A DNA stretch of 64,000 bases. Source: Pontibacter beigongshangensis (GTDB lineage Bacteria; Bacteroidota; Bacteroidia; Cytophagales; Hymenobacteraceae). Below the pieces are notes generated by a model. It made no database searches, was not told the DNA's origin, and saw only the letters and a program-made list of their open reading frames with translations. This document shows, one piece after another, positions 1 to 8,207 of the stretch. Every line of letters starts with the position of its first letter. Position 1 is the first letter of the stretch. The stretch spans positions 310,001 through 374,000 of the forward strand of contig NZ_VFSD01000002.1 in NCBI RefSeq assembly GCF_014332515.1, in the 5' to 3' direction. A program made the position numbers and the translations under genes.

Positions 1-147
1 ACCGTATCGTTTGCGCATGCGCTGGCTGCCCAGGTGCTGCACGCGGGGCAGACCTCTTCCTTTACCTTAAACCACACCAAAATAGCGGTGGTAGATGAGG
101 CCCTGGACTTCCCGTTTGCTGTTCCGGCTGATTACAAGAGGCTGTAA
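1..147 (+). CDS. 3' end of a LolA-like (DUF4292-type) protein, truncated by the window
   Basis: The first frame is open from base 1 to the TAA at 145-147 and gives 48 C-terminal residues ending in LDFPFAVPADYKRL. A short beta-rich tail with a final FPF-x-(I/V)P-x-x-Y pattern next to an EnvC-like gene resembles the DUF4292/LolA-like lipoproteins that often precede EnvC homologues in Bacteroidota. The family call is inference from the tail and the neighbour. The start and most of the gene lie outside the window. A copy of the CCTCCGGAGG repeat begins 30 bp after the stop. Confidence 0.5.
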   Translation, partial: TVSFAHALAAQVLHAGQTSSFTLNHTKIAVVDEALDFPFAVPADYKRL

Positions 148-176
148 TTAGAAGAGCAAGAGCAGCAGCAGACGAT

Positions 177-209
177 GCCTCCGGAGGGCAGTTTTCATTC
201 AAATAATTT
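177..209 (+). repeat. CCTCCGGAGG 3'-end element, copy 1
   Basis: Palindrome CCTCCGGAGG followed by a GTTTTCATTCAAATAATTT arm, 30 bp after the stop of the upstream gene and in its sense orientation. It is preceded by a GCAGCAGCAG run, a companion of many copies. Confidence 0.8.
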
Positions 210-417
210 GTCCCGGAACAGCTATAACCGGCTGTCTTCACTGCACTAAACAGCGGCAACAATCTCTATTGTGAAATTTATTTTTAAGATGAACCATGCC
301 CTGCAGCCCTTTCCTGCAAACTAATTTTAACTTCCTGTCTAAAAACAATAAAGCGTTTGGTTCTTCGTGTTTAGATTTGCCATATTTGTAGCCCACGAGC
401 CGAAGCATTCCATATAA

Positions 418-1656
418 ATGAAGCCCTTTCACATATTCCTCTTTTTTATTTCTTTGCTCCTGCTGCCATTCACAGGCGTTGCCCAAAGCAAGACCAAGTC
501 GAAGGCACAGCTGGAAAAAGAGAAAAAAGAAAACCTGAGGCGCATACAGGAAGCCAACCGGGTGCTGCAACAGACCAAGGTGAAGAAAGAAGCCTCGCTT
601 GGCCAGCTCAACGCCATCAAAGAAAAAATCACGGTGCAGAAAGAGGTGATCGGCACCATCTCCAAAGAAATAAAGTACATCGAGTCTGATGTAAAAGAGA
701 ACGAAGGAATTGTGAATGCGCTGCAGCACGACCTGGAGCAGCTAAAGGCAGAGTATGCCCGCATGGTGTATGCCGCCTCCAAAACGGCCAACAGCTACAA
801 CAAGCTCATGTTCCTGTTCGCGGCCGAGTCGTTTAACCAGTTTGTGAGGCGCATGCGCTACCTGCAGCAGTACTCCGAAGCCCGTAAAAAGCAGGTGGAG
901 CAAATAAGCAAGGTGCAGGCCGCCCTAAACGGGCACCTGACCATACTGGAAGCCAAAAGGCGCGAAAAGCAGGGCCTGCTGAGCAAGCAGCTCGTAGAAA
1001 ACAAAAACCTCCTCACCCTCAAAACGCAGCAGGACAACATGGTGCAGCAGCTCAGCAAACAGGAGGAGAGCCTCAAAAAAGAAGTGGCACAGCGCCAGCA
1101 GGCCGTTAAGAAGCTCGACAACCTGATTGCCGACATGGTGCGCGAGGAGATGGCAAGAGCTGCCAGGGCAGCCCGCGAAGAAGGCCGAAAAGCCAGTGGC
1201 AGCCCCAACAAGATTACGCTTACGCCGGAGGCGGCCCTTATATCATCTAACTTCTCGGGCAACAAAGGTCGCCTGGCCTGGCCGGTATCGCGCGGATTTA
1301 TCTCGCAGCGCTTCGGCCGGCACAACCACCCGGTTCTGAAAGGGGTAGTGGTAGAGAACCGCGGCATAGACATCCAGACAGCCAACGGAGAAAATGCCCG
1401 CGCCATTTTTGAAGGCAAGGTTGTGACAGTGGCCAGCGTGCCGGGTATGAACAATATTGTGATGATCCAGCACGGAGAGTTTTTTACGGTGTATGCCAAA
1501 CTCAAATCGGTGAGCGTATCAGAAGGGCAGAATGTGAAGCCCAACGACCCTATCGGCTCCGTTTTCACAGATGCCAACGGCACCACCGAGCTGCAGTTCC
1601 AGATCTGGAAAAACAGCGAAACCCTGAACCCGGAAGGCTGGATCAGGGCGAAGTAA
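418..1656 (+). CDS. EnvC-like murein hydrolase activator with a degenerate M23 (LytM) domain
   Basis: This 412-aa protein has a signal peptide (about residues 1-22), a long Lys/Glu/Gln-rich coiled coil (about 25-255) and a C-terminal LytM/M23 domain (about 285-400). The active-site positions are replaced. The first zinc His is Asn314 (N-R-G-I-D, Asp318 kept) and the H-x-H pair is E-L-Q (391-393). It should therefore not hydrolyse peptidoglycan itself. Like E. coli EnvC, it more likely activates amidases at the division site from the periplasm; that role is inferred from family knowledge. ATG at 418 is the natural start because the signal sequence begins there. It follows a LolA-like gene, the usual Bacteroidota context. 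Confidence 0.88.
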   Translation: MKPFHIFLFFISLLLLPFTGVAQSKTKSKAQLEKEKKENLRRIQEANRVLQQTKVKKEASLGQLNAIKEKITVQKEVIGTISKEIKYIESDVKENEGIVNALQHDLEQLKAEYARMVYAASKTANSYNKLMFLFAAESFNQFVRRMRYLQQYSEARKKQVEQISKVQAALNGHLTILEAKRREKQGLLSKQLVENKNLLTLKTQQDNMVQQLSKQEESLKKEVAQRQQAVKKLDNLIADMVREEMARAARAAREEGRKASGSPNKITLTPEAALISSNFSGNKGRLAWPVSRGFISQRFGRHNHPVLKGVVVENRGIDIQTANGENARAIFEGKVVTVASVPGMNNIVMIQHGEFFTVYAKLKSVSVSEGQNVKPNDPIGSVFTDANGTTELQFQIWKNSETLNPEGWIRAK

Positions 1657-1732
1657 GGAAATTTTATGGGGTGGTAAAAGAAGGGGGGAAGCTGAAACCG
1701 GCCTGGCAGGGCCTTTTGAAACAAACGGAAGC

Positions 1733-1772
1733 AATTATGCTAATGAAAAAGGCCCTCCGGAGCACTTTCTGC
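1733..1772 (-). repeat. CCTCCGGAGG element, copy 2
   Basis: AATTATGCTAATGAAAAAGG followed by CCCTCCGGAG and a CTGCTGCGCTG tail, 77 bp after the EnvC-like stop. It is in the reverse orientation relative to that gene, one of the minority arrangements. Confidence 0.75.
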
Positions 1773-1828
1773 TGCGCTGTGAGGCTCTAGGGCTCCGGGA
1801 AATTAGGATACCCCTAAAAGTAAAAAAA

Positions 1829-1847
1829 CACCCTACAGCGCAGGGTG
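1829..1847 (-). terminator. Hairpin with an A-tract on the left; possible minus-strand terminator
   Basis: CACCCT (1829-1834) pairs with AGGGTG (1842-1847). On the minus strand the stem is followed by a run of seven T. No minus-strand gene ends here, so its use is uncertain; on the plus strand it may only cap the EnvC-like transcript. Confidence 0.35.
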
Positions 1848-2383
1848 CCTTTCCAAGCTATGAAAACAAACTTAATAAATTCTTTATATAAAACAGGAGC
1901 GTTTATTGCTCTTCCTGTATTAGTTTCAAACTAATGTAAATCTAATTTTTTTCTTATCCAACAACAGGCAGTTTTGCACCAGCCAAATTAGTAAAAAACT
2001 GCAGAAGGAAAAAACAATTCTATATATATTATAGCTAGGTGGATTATGCAATTTCCCACATTAGTACTTTAACAAATTCCGGGCCAACTTCCATAAAAAT
2101 TATAACTCACTTACTATCAAACTTATAATGCCATATACCACCCTGTTTTGTTCCCATTTACGGAATCTGAGACCCAAAAAGGGACAATTCATTTCACAAC
2201 AAATCGCTTAAAAGTCAAATTACCGACTCTGCCAGTTCTTTAGAGGCAAACAGGTAGAAGGAGCCTGCTATCTGCGCTGTTCCTCACTACGTTTCTGAGG
2301 CCACTCCCCGGCTGCAGGGCCAAACAAAATACCTGCAAGTAAACTAAAGTCAGGTTTTATGGGTTTTAATAAAATATATACCG

Positions 2384-2391
2384 TAATTTTG
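2384..2391 (+). promoter_or_regulatory. Candidate -7 box for tatA
   Basis: TAATTTTG fits the Bacteroidota -7 consensus TAnnTTTG and lies 30 bp before the tatA ATG. I see no clear TTTG box at -33. Confidence 0.4.
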
Positions 2392-2421
2392 TCGTAATTT
2401 CATCTTCAAATTTTTAATACC

Positions 2422-2634
2422 ATGGCAATCACCAACGCATTTCTTTTTATAGGAGGCCTCGGAGGCACTGAAGTTATTTTGATTCTGTTTGCAATCCTTC
2501 TTCTTTTCGGTGCAAAGCGAATTCCTGAGCTGGCAAGAGGCCTGGGCAAAGGCATACGGGAGTTTAAAGACGCAACTAAAGAAATTAAGAGCGACATCGA
2601 GAACTCGGTGAAAGACGACAGTACCACAAAGTAG
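2422..2634 (+). CDS. tatA: Sec-independent (Tat) translocase subunit TatA/TatB-type
   Basis: A 70-aa protein with the TatA plan: short N-terminus, one membrane helix (about residues 15-31, [14 protein letters not shown]), the hinge FGAKRIPEL, an amphipathic helix with [18 protein letters not shown], and a charged tail. TatA forms the pore or membrane-thinning assembly that exports folded proteins across the inner membrane with TatC; tatC is not in the window. The start ATG gives a normal length. It precedes gatA, with a decayed second tatA-like copy between them. Confidence 0.95.
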   Translation: MAITNAFLFIGGLGGTEVILILFAILLLFGAKRIPELARGLGKGIREFKDATKEIKSDIENSVKDDSTTK

Positions 2635-2683
2635 CAGCAGCTTACTTATAATTCATTCTTAATCTTATACCCAGGGGTTAGCC

Positions 2684-2882
2684 TGACTATTGCCGGTATA
2701 CCTGGGAGGAGGCGGACTGCCTGTTATCCTGACGGCAGTTCTCTTATCTGTTTGGCGATAACACCCTCCGGGCCCAGCCACAGCGTTGGCAAGGGCATCC
2801 GGGCGCGTAACTCGCTTCAAACAAGATCGAAAACGAATTAGAAAAACATATCGATTACGATAACAAACCTAAGGCAGTTTGA
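2684..2882 (+). pseudogene. Decayed tatA-like gene (frameshifted relic)
   Basis: No single frame is open, but TatA-like pieces appear in order. GGGGLPVILTAVLL is at 2705-2746, LFG starts at 2748 after a one-base shift, VGKGIRA is at 2785-2805 in a third frame, and KIENELEK is at 2823-2846, continuing to a TGA at 2880-2882. Spacing and order match the helix, FG hinge, GKGIRE and basic tail of the intact TatA just upstream. At least three indels are needed to join them, so it looks dead. Sequencing errors could explain some shifts. The relic's stop overlaps the TTG start of gatA, suggesting it was once coupled to gatA. Confidence 0.5.
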
Positions 2883-4318
2883 AAAAGTATAATTCGCTCC
2901 GCGCCGTACGCACGGATATAGAGAGCGGGCAGGTGACATGCCGCCAGCTCGTAGCGTACTACCTGCAAAACATTAAAGAGAAAGCCGAACTAAACGCTTT
3001 TCTGGAAGTATTTGAGGAAGAAGCCTACGCACAGGCCGAGGCCGTGAGCAGGAAAATAGCGAACGGCACCGCCGGCAAGCTAGCCGGCATGGTCATCGGC
3101 ATAAAAGATGTGCTTGCTTACGAGGGCCACTCCCTACAGGCCTCCAGCCAGATACTGAAAGGTTTTAAATCGCTCTACACGGCTACGGCCGTAAAGCGAC
3201 TGCTGGCAGAAGACGCCATTATTATCGGGCGCCAGAACTGCGATGAGTTTGCCATGGGCGGCTCCAACGAGAACTCCTCTTTTGGCCCGGTGCTCAACGC
3301 CGACGACCCTACACGCGTGCCGGGCGGTTCTTCGGGCGGTTCGGCAGCTGCCGTGCAGGCAGACATGTGCCTGGCCTCCATCGGCTCCGACACGGGCGGC
3401 TCTGTGCGCCAACCCGCCTCCTTCTGTGGCATTGTAGGTCTTAAGCCAACATATTCCCGCATTTCGCGCTTCGGGCTTGTCTCCTATGCCTCCTCTTTCG
3501 ACCAGATTGGCGTGATTACACACAGTGTGGAAGACGCCGCCCTGCTGCTTGAGGTAATGGCCGGGCCAGATGACCTCGACAGCACCGTGAGCCACCGCGA
3601 AGTGCCGGCCTACAGCCAGGAACTTGCCACCGGCGACAAAAAATTTAAAATCGGCTATATCAGGGACTGTTTCGAGCGCGAAGGTCTGGATAAAGAGGTG
3701 AAAGACTGCATATTGGGTGTGAAAAGCATGCTCAAAGATGCAGGGCACGAGGTAGAGGCGGTAGACTTCCCATACCTCGACTACATCGTTCCCACCTATT
3801 ACATCCTGACAACGGCTGAGGCTAGCTCTAACCTGGGGCGCTACGACGGCGTGAAGTACGGGTACCGCAGCCCAAACGTAACCGATCTGGAGTCACTTTA
3901 CAAAAAAACGCGCTCCGAAGGCTTTGGCGACGAAGTGCAGCGCCGCATTATGCTGGGCACCTTTGTACTCAGCGCCGACTACTACGACGCCTATTATACT
4001 AAGGCTCAAAAAGTTAGGAGACTCATCAAGGAGAAAACCGATGAGCTGCTTCAAACGTACGACTTTCTTATATTACCCACTACTCCAACTACGGCTTTCA
4101 AGATAGGGGAGAATTCGGAGAACCTGCTGGCCATGTACCTGGCCGATATATTTACTGTGCAGGCCTCACTATCCGGTGTTCCGGCTATTTCTATTCCTGT
4201 AGGGCGCGACCAAAAAGGTCTGTCTATCGGTCTGCAGCTTATGAGCCGTTCATTTGAAGAAGCCTCCTTGCTGGCTTTCTCAAATCATATCCTTGAAAAG
4301 ATCACCGTAGAAGTGTAA
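2879..4318 (+). CDS. gatA: Glutamyl-tRNA(Gln) amidotransferase subunit A (amidase)
   Basis: A 479-aa amidase-signature protein. The Lys-cisSer-Ser triad is visible as Lys76 (GIKDV), Ser151 (GGSSGGS) and Ser175 (DTGGSVRQPA), with the same spacing as characterised GatA enzymes. It releases ammonia from glutamine to convert Glu-tRNA(Gln) to Gln-tRNA(Gln) with GatB and GatC, which are not in the window. TTG at 2879 is chosen because MKKYNSLRAV is the usual GatA N-terminus and no ATG fits. It is followed after 9 bp by the MltD-like gene and probably shares its transcript. Confidence 0.93.
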   Translation: MKKYNSLRAVRTDIESGQVTCRQLVAYYLQNIKEKAELNAFLEVFEEEAYAQAEAVSRKIANGTAGKLAGMVIGIKDVLAYEGHSLQASSQILKGFKSLYTATAVKRLLAEDAIIIGRQNCDEFAMGGSNENSSFGPVLNADDPTRVPGGSSGGSAAAVQADMCLASIGSDTGGSVRQPASFCGIVGLKPTYSRISRFGLVSYASSFDQIGVITHSVEDAALLLEVMAGPDDLDSTVSHREVPAYSQELATGDKKFKIGYIRDCFEREGLDKEVKDCILGVKSMLKDAGHEVEAVDFPYLDYIVPTYYILTTAEASSNLGRYDGVKYGYRSPNVTDLESLYKKTRSEGFGDEVQRRIMLGTFVLSADYYDAYYTKAQKVRRLIKEKTDELLQTYDFLILPTTPTTAFKIGENSENLLAMYLADIFTVQASLSGVPAISIPVGRDQKGLSIGLQLMSRSFEEASLLAFSNHILEKITVEV

Positions 4319-4327
4319 TACAACAGC

Positions 4328-5812
4328 ATGACGTACTCAAAATTTCTTACTATACTAACAGCTATAGTTGGCAGCGCCTTGGCCTTTAGTGCCAACGCTG
4401 CCAATTATGGTTTTAGGGTTAACAGTTTTATTCCGGAAGATTCGCTTAAACCTAAGCTGGATACTGCCTTGCTCGGGCAGGAGGAGCTGGTTGAATACAT
4501 ACCCAACGTGCCGCACGAGGTGATTCAGGACAGGCTAAGCTGCATTGAGTCTGAGATTCCGCTCACCTTTAATCCGTTTGTAAGGAGTTTTATCGATTAC
4601 TTCACCATCCGTAACCGCAAGTACACCCGCACCATGATCTCGCGGCAGAATGTGTACTTCCCCATCTACGAGCGCTACCTTAAAAAACACAACATGCCGC
4701 AGGAGCTCAAGTATCTCTCTGTGGTGGAGTCGGGCCTTAACCCCAAAGCGGCCTCCTGGGCGGGCGCCGTCGGGCTCTGGCAATTTATCAGAACAACCGG
4801 CAAAGAGTACGGGCTGGACCAGAACCAGTACATAGATGAGCGCATGGACCCCGAAAAAGCAACGGAGGCCGCCTGTCGGTTTCTGAAGCGGCTCTACCAT
4901 GTGTACGGCGACTGGGAACTGGCCATGGCTGCCTACAACTGCGGCCCGGGCAACGTGAACAAAGCTATCAGGCGTGCAGGAGGCGGGAAAAAAACGTTCT
5001 GGCAGGTGTTCCCTTACCTGCCAAAGGAAACCCGCAGCTACGTGCCTTCCATGACCGCCGTAATATACGCCATGAACTACGCGCCGGAGCATAACATCTT
5101 CTCAGATTCTATTCTGTACGCCACTCCTACGGAGCACCTGGTCATCAACCAGCACCTGGACCTGGAGCGGTTTGCCGAGGAACTGCACATAGCACCGGAA
5201 AAACTGATGGCACTGAATCCGGAGATCAAGAAAAGTGAGCTTCCGGGAAATATTAAAAACTATAAGCTGCGTGTGCCAGCAAACAGCCTCGCCCTGCTAA
5301 AAACGGATCAGGAGTGTATCCTGCTTGCCTCGCTGCCTGGTTCTGAACTTTATGCTCCGGTACCTGTAACTGTTCCAGACGAAACTCCTGCCCTGCTGGC
5401 TTCTTCCGCTGAGGCAGATACCGTGCAGAAAGTAACGTATGTAGTAAAACGCGGGGATAACCTGGTAAGAATAGCTTTAAGGCATCAGGTAACAGTAGCA
5501 GATCTGATAAAGTGGAATGAGCTGGAGAACAACTATATCCTGCCTGATCAAAAACTGACCATCCTGCAACCCGTAGCTGAAAATACCACCACGCTGCTTG
5601 CTTCTGCTGCACCTGCCAGATCAGCACAGCCAGCCGCCAAAAAAGCAGCTGCGCCAAAGCCGAAGATGAAAAAGATTCATCATGTGCAGCCAGGCGACAC
5701 GCTCTGGGACATTTCGCAGAAATACAATGGCATTACCGTAGAGCAGATAAAAAAGGTGAACAACCTGAAATCCAACAGGCTGAAGCCTGGCCAGAAGCTG
5801 ATTATCAGCTAA
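4328..5812 (+). CDS. mltD: Lytic murein transglycosylase D-like protein with two LysM domains
   Basis: A 494-aa secreted protein: signal peptide (about 1-24), SLT/lysozyme-like domain (about 100-260) and two LysM peptidoglycan-binding modules (about 368-413 and 450-494) joined by an Ala/Lys/Pro-rich linker. The catalytic Glu is Glu134 in SVVESGLNP, followed by the typical GAVGLWQFI and AAYNCGPGNV motifs. It should cut the glycan strand to 1,6-anhydro-muropeptides in the periplasm. It starts 9 bp after gatA and ends before a strong terminator. I see no lipobox, so it may be soluble in the periplasm. Confidence 0.92.
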   Translation: MTYSKFLTILTAIVGSALAFSANAANYGFRVNSFIPEDSLKPKLDTALLGQEELVEYIPNVPHEVIQDRLSCIESEIPLTFNPFVRSFIDYFTIRNRKYTRTMISRQNVYFPIYERYLKKHNMPQELKYLSVVESGLNPKAASWAGAVGLWQFIRTTGKEYGLDQNQYIDERMDPEKATEAACRFLKRLYHVYGDWELAMAAYNCGPGNVNKAIRRAGGGKKTFWQVFPYLPKETRSYVPSMTAVIYAMNYAPEHNIFSDSILYATPTEHLVINQHLDLERFAEELHIAPEKLMALNPEIKKSELPGNIKNYKLRVPANSLALLKTDQECILLASLPGSELYAPVPVTVPDETPALLASSAEADTVQKVTYVVKRGDNLVRIALRHQVTVADLIKWNELENNYILPDQKLTILQPVAENTTTLLASAAPARSAQPAAKKAAAPKPKMKKIHHVQPGDTLWDISQKYNGITVEQIKKVNNLKSNRLKPGQKLIIS

Positions 5813-5840
5813 GTCGGGTACAATCAGAGTTACTATACAA

Positions 5841-5871
5841 CAGCACCTCCTGGAGCAGGGGGTGCTGTTTT
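5841..5871 (+). terminator. Intrinsic terminator of the gatA-mltD transcript
   Basis: CAGCACC (5841-5847) pairs with GGTGCTG (5861-5867) and is followed by TTTT. It lies 29 bp after the MltD-like stop. Confidence 0.75.
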
Positions 5872-5936
5872 GCATTAGAGTTACCGGCATGCCCATGCTC
5901 GCTGCCTCCCTGAGGTTTCCGGAACAGGGGCAGGAA

Positions 5937-5968
5937 GCTCCGGAGGGCCATTTTGATTAGCATAATTT
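5937..5968 (+). repeat. CCTCCGGAGG element, copy 3
   Basis: GCTCCGGAGGGCC then TTTTGATTAGCATAATTT, between the convergent MltD-like and DoxX-like genes. It is in the sense direction for the former. Confidence 0.75.
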
Positions 5969-5986
5969 GGTCTGTCTGCACGATGA

Positions 5987-6421
5987 TCAGGATATCAGAT
6001 TCGTCGCCACGGATCTGCGGTGCTCAGGCTGCAAGCTACGGGTATGGCGCAGCTTATCGAGCTTGTGGTAATAGAGGTAAGAAATAACCAGAATGCCAAA
6101 TACCACCAGCGGAAAGAGCGTTTGTCCGTGGAAGCCGTCTACCATGCCATGACTCACAAAGGCTGAGATCATGGTAAACCCGAAACCGGCATACGCCCAC
6201 TCTTTATACCGGCCACTCACAAAGGGGAGCACCAAAGCCAAAGCACCCGCCACTTTAAATACCGTTAGCATCACTCTGAAATAGTCGGGGTAACCCAGAT
6301 GCCGGATGCCTTCCACAGCAAGTTCTGTATGTGAAGTAAAGGCTGGCATAACGCCTTCAAAAAGAAATATAATTCCGGTGGTGGTCCAGTAAATAATTTT
6401 GGTTGTTTTAGTTGCTTTCAT
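5987..6421 (-). CDS. DoxX-like membrane protein
   Basis: A 144-aa protein with four predicted membrane helices (about 8-26, 46-68, 74-92 and 98-117) and a basic, cytosolic-looking tail. The pattern Y-W-x-T-T-G-I-I-F-L-F-E-G followed by H-L-G-Y-P fits the DoxX-like family of small integral membrane proteins, whose biochemical role is mostly unknown (some act with thiol-redox or quinone partners). It is a single gene, convergent with the MltD-like gene and divergent from the OleC-like ligase. A small inverted repeat sits 38 bp upstream of its start. Confidence 0.8.
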   Translation of the reverse strand: MKATKTTKIIYWTTTGIIFLFEGVMPAFTSHTELAVEGIRHLGYPDYFRVMLTVFKVAGALALVLPFVSGRYKEWAYAGFGFTMISAFVSHGMVDGFHGQTLFPLVVFGILVISYLYYHKLDKLRHTRSLQPEHRRSVATNLIS

Positions 6422-6459
6422 ATCTCCTGAAGTTTTGGTTATGACAAAGGAAGTAAAAT

Positions 6460-6477
6460 CCGCCCACTTGTAGGCGG
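6460..6477. promoter_or_regulatory. Inverted repeat upstream of the DoxX-like gene
   Basis: CCGCC (6460-6464) and GGCGG (6473-6477) with an 8-nt spacer lie in the divergent region between the DoxX-like gene and the ligase gene. It could be an operator; there is no direct evidence. Confidence 0.3.
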
Positions 6478-6616
6478 TATGATTATGACATTGTAAGGGG
6501 GCTTTTGCGGCCGGTTAAAAATAAGAGATTGGCAACGGCAGCAGCGTTATCAGAAAGCTTTCCAATTATTTTCTTACCTTATATTATTCTTTTTGAGAAC
6601 CTGCGCCTATCCCCCT

Positions 6617-8062
6617 ATGACACACAACTTTTTCCAGAACATACACGAGGCGCTGAACAGGCTTCCGGAGGAGGAACTTATCGTTTGGCCATCAGGAGAA
6701 GCAGGTACCGCTGCCGTTTCATTTACAGGCAACGATTTACAAAAGCAGATTGCTGCTACCAGGCATACCATAGAAAACGAGCAGGTACAAAAGGGTCAGC
6801 AGGTGATGCTGGCAATACCAGTCAGCATTAGTCTTATCTGCTCTTTGTTAGCCGTAATGGCCGCAGGCGCTGTGCCTGTTCTACCGCCTGCCAAGGCTTC
6901 TAAATTCATGCTGCTCAAGCTGTTGTACCACAGCAATGTACAAGCGATCTTAACAATAGGGAAACGATCTCTCACCTTCCGTTTGCTGGCCAGAGTCCTT
7001 AACATCAAACTTATCTCTTTAAACCAGGCAGCAAACAGCATTACGGCAACCTGGCTTCCTCCTACACCTGTTTCTCCTGAACAGCCTGCCCTTATTTCCC
7101 ATAGTTCCGGTTCTACAGGCAAGCCAAAGGCCATCTACAGGAGCCATCGTATCCTGCAGGCGCAACACCAGGTGCTCACCCAAATCTTCCCGCCATGGCC
7201 GGGGCTGCGCGACTTTCCGCTCTTCCCCAACATCCTGCTCCACAACCTGTCGCTGGGTACTACCAGTATTTTACCTGATCTTCCCTGGGCTGATCTAACC
7301 CAACTGAATCCGGCACGAATTGTGGAGCAAATAAAAAAGCAGCAGATAGATACAATTACCGGGAATTTATATTATTTTAGAAAGTTGCTTCAGTACCTGC
7401 AACAGCATAACATAGTACTATCGCAGGTGAAGGCAGTCGGCCTAGGAGGCTCTCCTATTACAGAAAGGCTGGCGCATGACCTTAAAACTGTTTTCCCGCT
7501 GGCAACGGTTTACATCATTTACGGGTCGTCGGAGGCAGAGCCTATCGCCGTACGGGAAGTGGGAGCTGTGAGGGAGGACCCGCAGAAGGGATATGCGGTT
7601 GGGGCCGTACATGCTTCGCTGGAATGTAAAATTGAAAGCATAGGCGAAATCGTGCTGCCCGGTGGTGGTGCTTTTAGTGTAGGGGAAATTCAGGTGAGAG
7701 GTGCTCACGTGGTGGCATCAGGAAAAGACGGTTGGCTCAGCACCGGCGACTTCGGCTACCTGGATCGTAATAAAAACCTGTATTTGACAGGCCGCAAAGG
7801 AAACGAGCAACTTCACCAGGGCGTGCAGCATTACCAGTTGGAGCACGTGCTCCAGCACCAGCCAGGTATTTTGCAGGCAGCGGCAATCGCTACGGCAACA
7901 GGCTTTGATATTTACCTGGAAGGAACAGCAAAAGAGGCTGACATCAGGGAAGCGCTGCGGCAGTATTTTCCTGTTCCGGTTATTAAGGGCATATATTTCA
8001 GGGAGCATTTACCAGTAGATTCGCGCCATCATTCAAAAATACTTTACGCCAAAATTACCTAA
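6617..8062 (+). CDS. OleC-like adenylate-forming ligase (acyl-AMP/beta-lactone synthetase type)
   Basis: A 481-aa ANL-superfamily enzyme from ATG 6617; a TTG at 6593 would add 8 residues without homology value. Visible motifs are the P-loop SHSSGSTGKPK (161-171), YGSSEAEPIA, GWLSTGDFGYLD and a C-terminal DSRHHSKILYAKI that carries the A10-type lysine. The block PLFPNILLHNLSLGTTSILPD and the tail PVDSRHHSKI look more like OleC and its fatty-acyl ligase relatives than acetyl-CoA synthetases. OleC makes beta-lactones from beta-hydroxy acids in olefin synthesis, but oleA, oleB and oleD are absent here. The substrate is therefore open. It heads a block with a BtaA-like gene. Confidence 0.75.
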   Translation: MTHNFFQNIHEALNRLPEEELIVWPSGEAGTAAVSFTGNDLQKQIAATRHTIENEQVQKGQQVMLAIPVSISLICSLLAVMAAGAVPVLPPAKASKFMLLKLLYHSNVQAILTIGKRSLTFRLLARVLNIKLISLNQAANSITATWLPPTPVSPEQPALISHSSGSTGKPKAIYRSHRILQAQHQVLTQIFPPWPGLRDFPLFPNILLHNLSLGTTSILPDLPWADLTQLNPARIVEQIKKQQIDTITGNLYYFRKLLQYLQQHNIVLSQVKAVGLGGSPITERLAHDLKTVFPLATVYIIYGSSEAEPIAVREVGAVREDPQKGYAVGAVHASLECKIESIGEIVLPGGGAFSVGEIQVRGAHVVASGKDGWLSTGDFGYLDRNKNLYLTGRKGNEQLHQGVQHYQLEHVLQHQPGILQAAAIATATGFDIYLEGTAKEADIREALRQYFPVPVIKGIYFREHLPVDSRHHSKILYAKIT

Positions 8063-8145
8063 GTGCCACTGCGATTCAATTTTAAAAAAATTTTATACCT
8101 GCATAAGAATTCCCAGGCGGCCAGAGGTCGCGGAATAGCGGTCAC

Positions 8146-8159
8146 GAGCGAGGACGCTC
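8146..8159. repeat. Small hairpin GAGCG-AGGA-CGCTC plus AT-rich tail
   Basis: A 5-bp stem with a 4-nt loop is followed at 8168-8194 by a TTTTTAATTTCTAATTTTTA run. The same run type is found just after both acetylesterase genes at 53.0 and 54.4 kb. Confidence 0.4.
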
Positions 8160-8207
8160 ACGCCATCATAATTTTTAATTTCTAATTTTTAATTTGCGAA
8201 GCAGCGT

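Larger units (their letters stand above)
1657..2421. other. 765-bp intergenic region between the EnvC-like gene and tatA
   Basis: It holds one CCTCCGGAGG element copy (1733-1772), a hairpin at 1829-1847 and AT-rich sequence up to the tatA promoter. A 24-codon ATG frame at 1860-1934 is not convincing as a gene. I see no RNA gene. Confidence 0.6.

Noticed and set aside
1860-1934. 24-codon ATG frame after the EnvC-like gene (MKTNLINSLYKTGAFIALPV)
   Set aside because: Very short, without a partner copy or a promoter.
2848-2862. ATATCGATTACGATAAC before gatA, similar to the LacI-type sites
   Set aside because: It lies in the tatA-like relic, lacks the TG...CG ends, and gatA is not a sugar gene.
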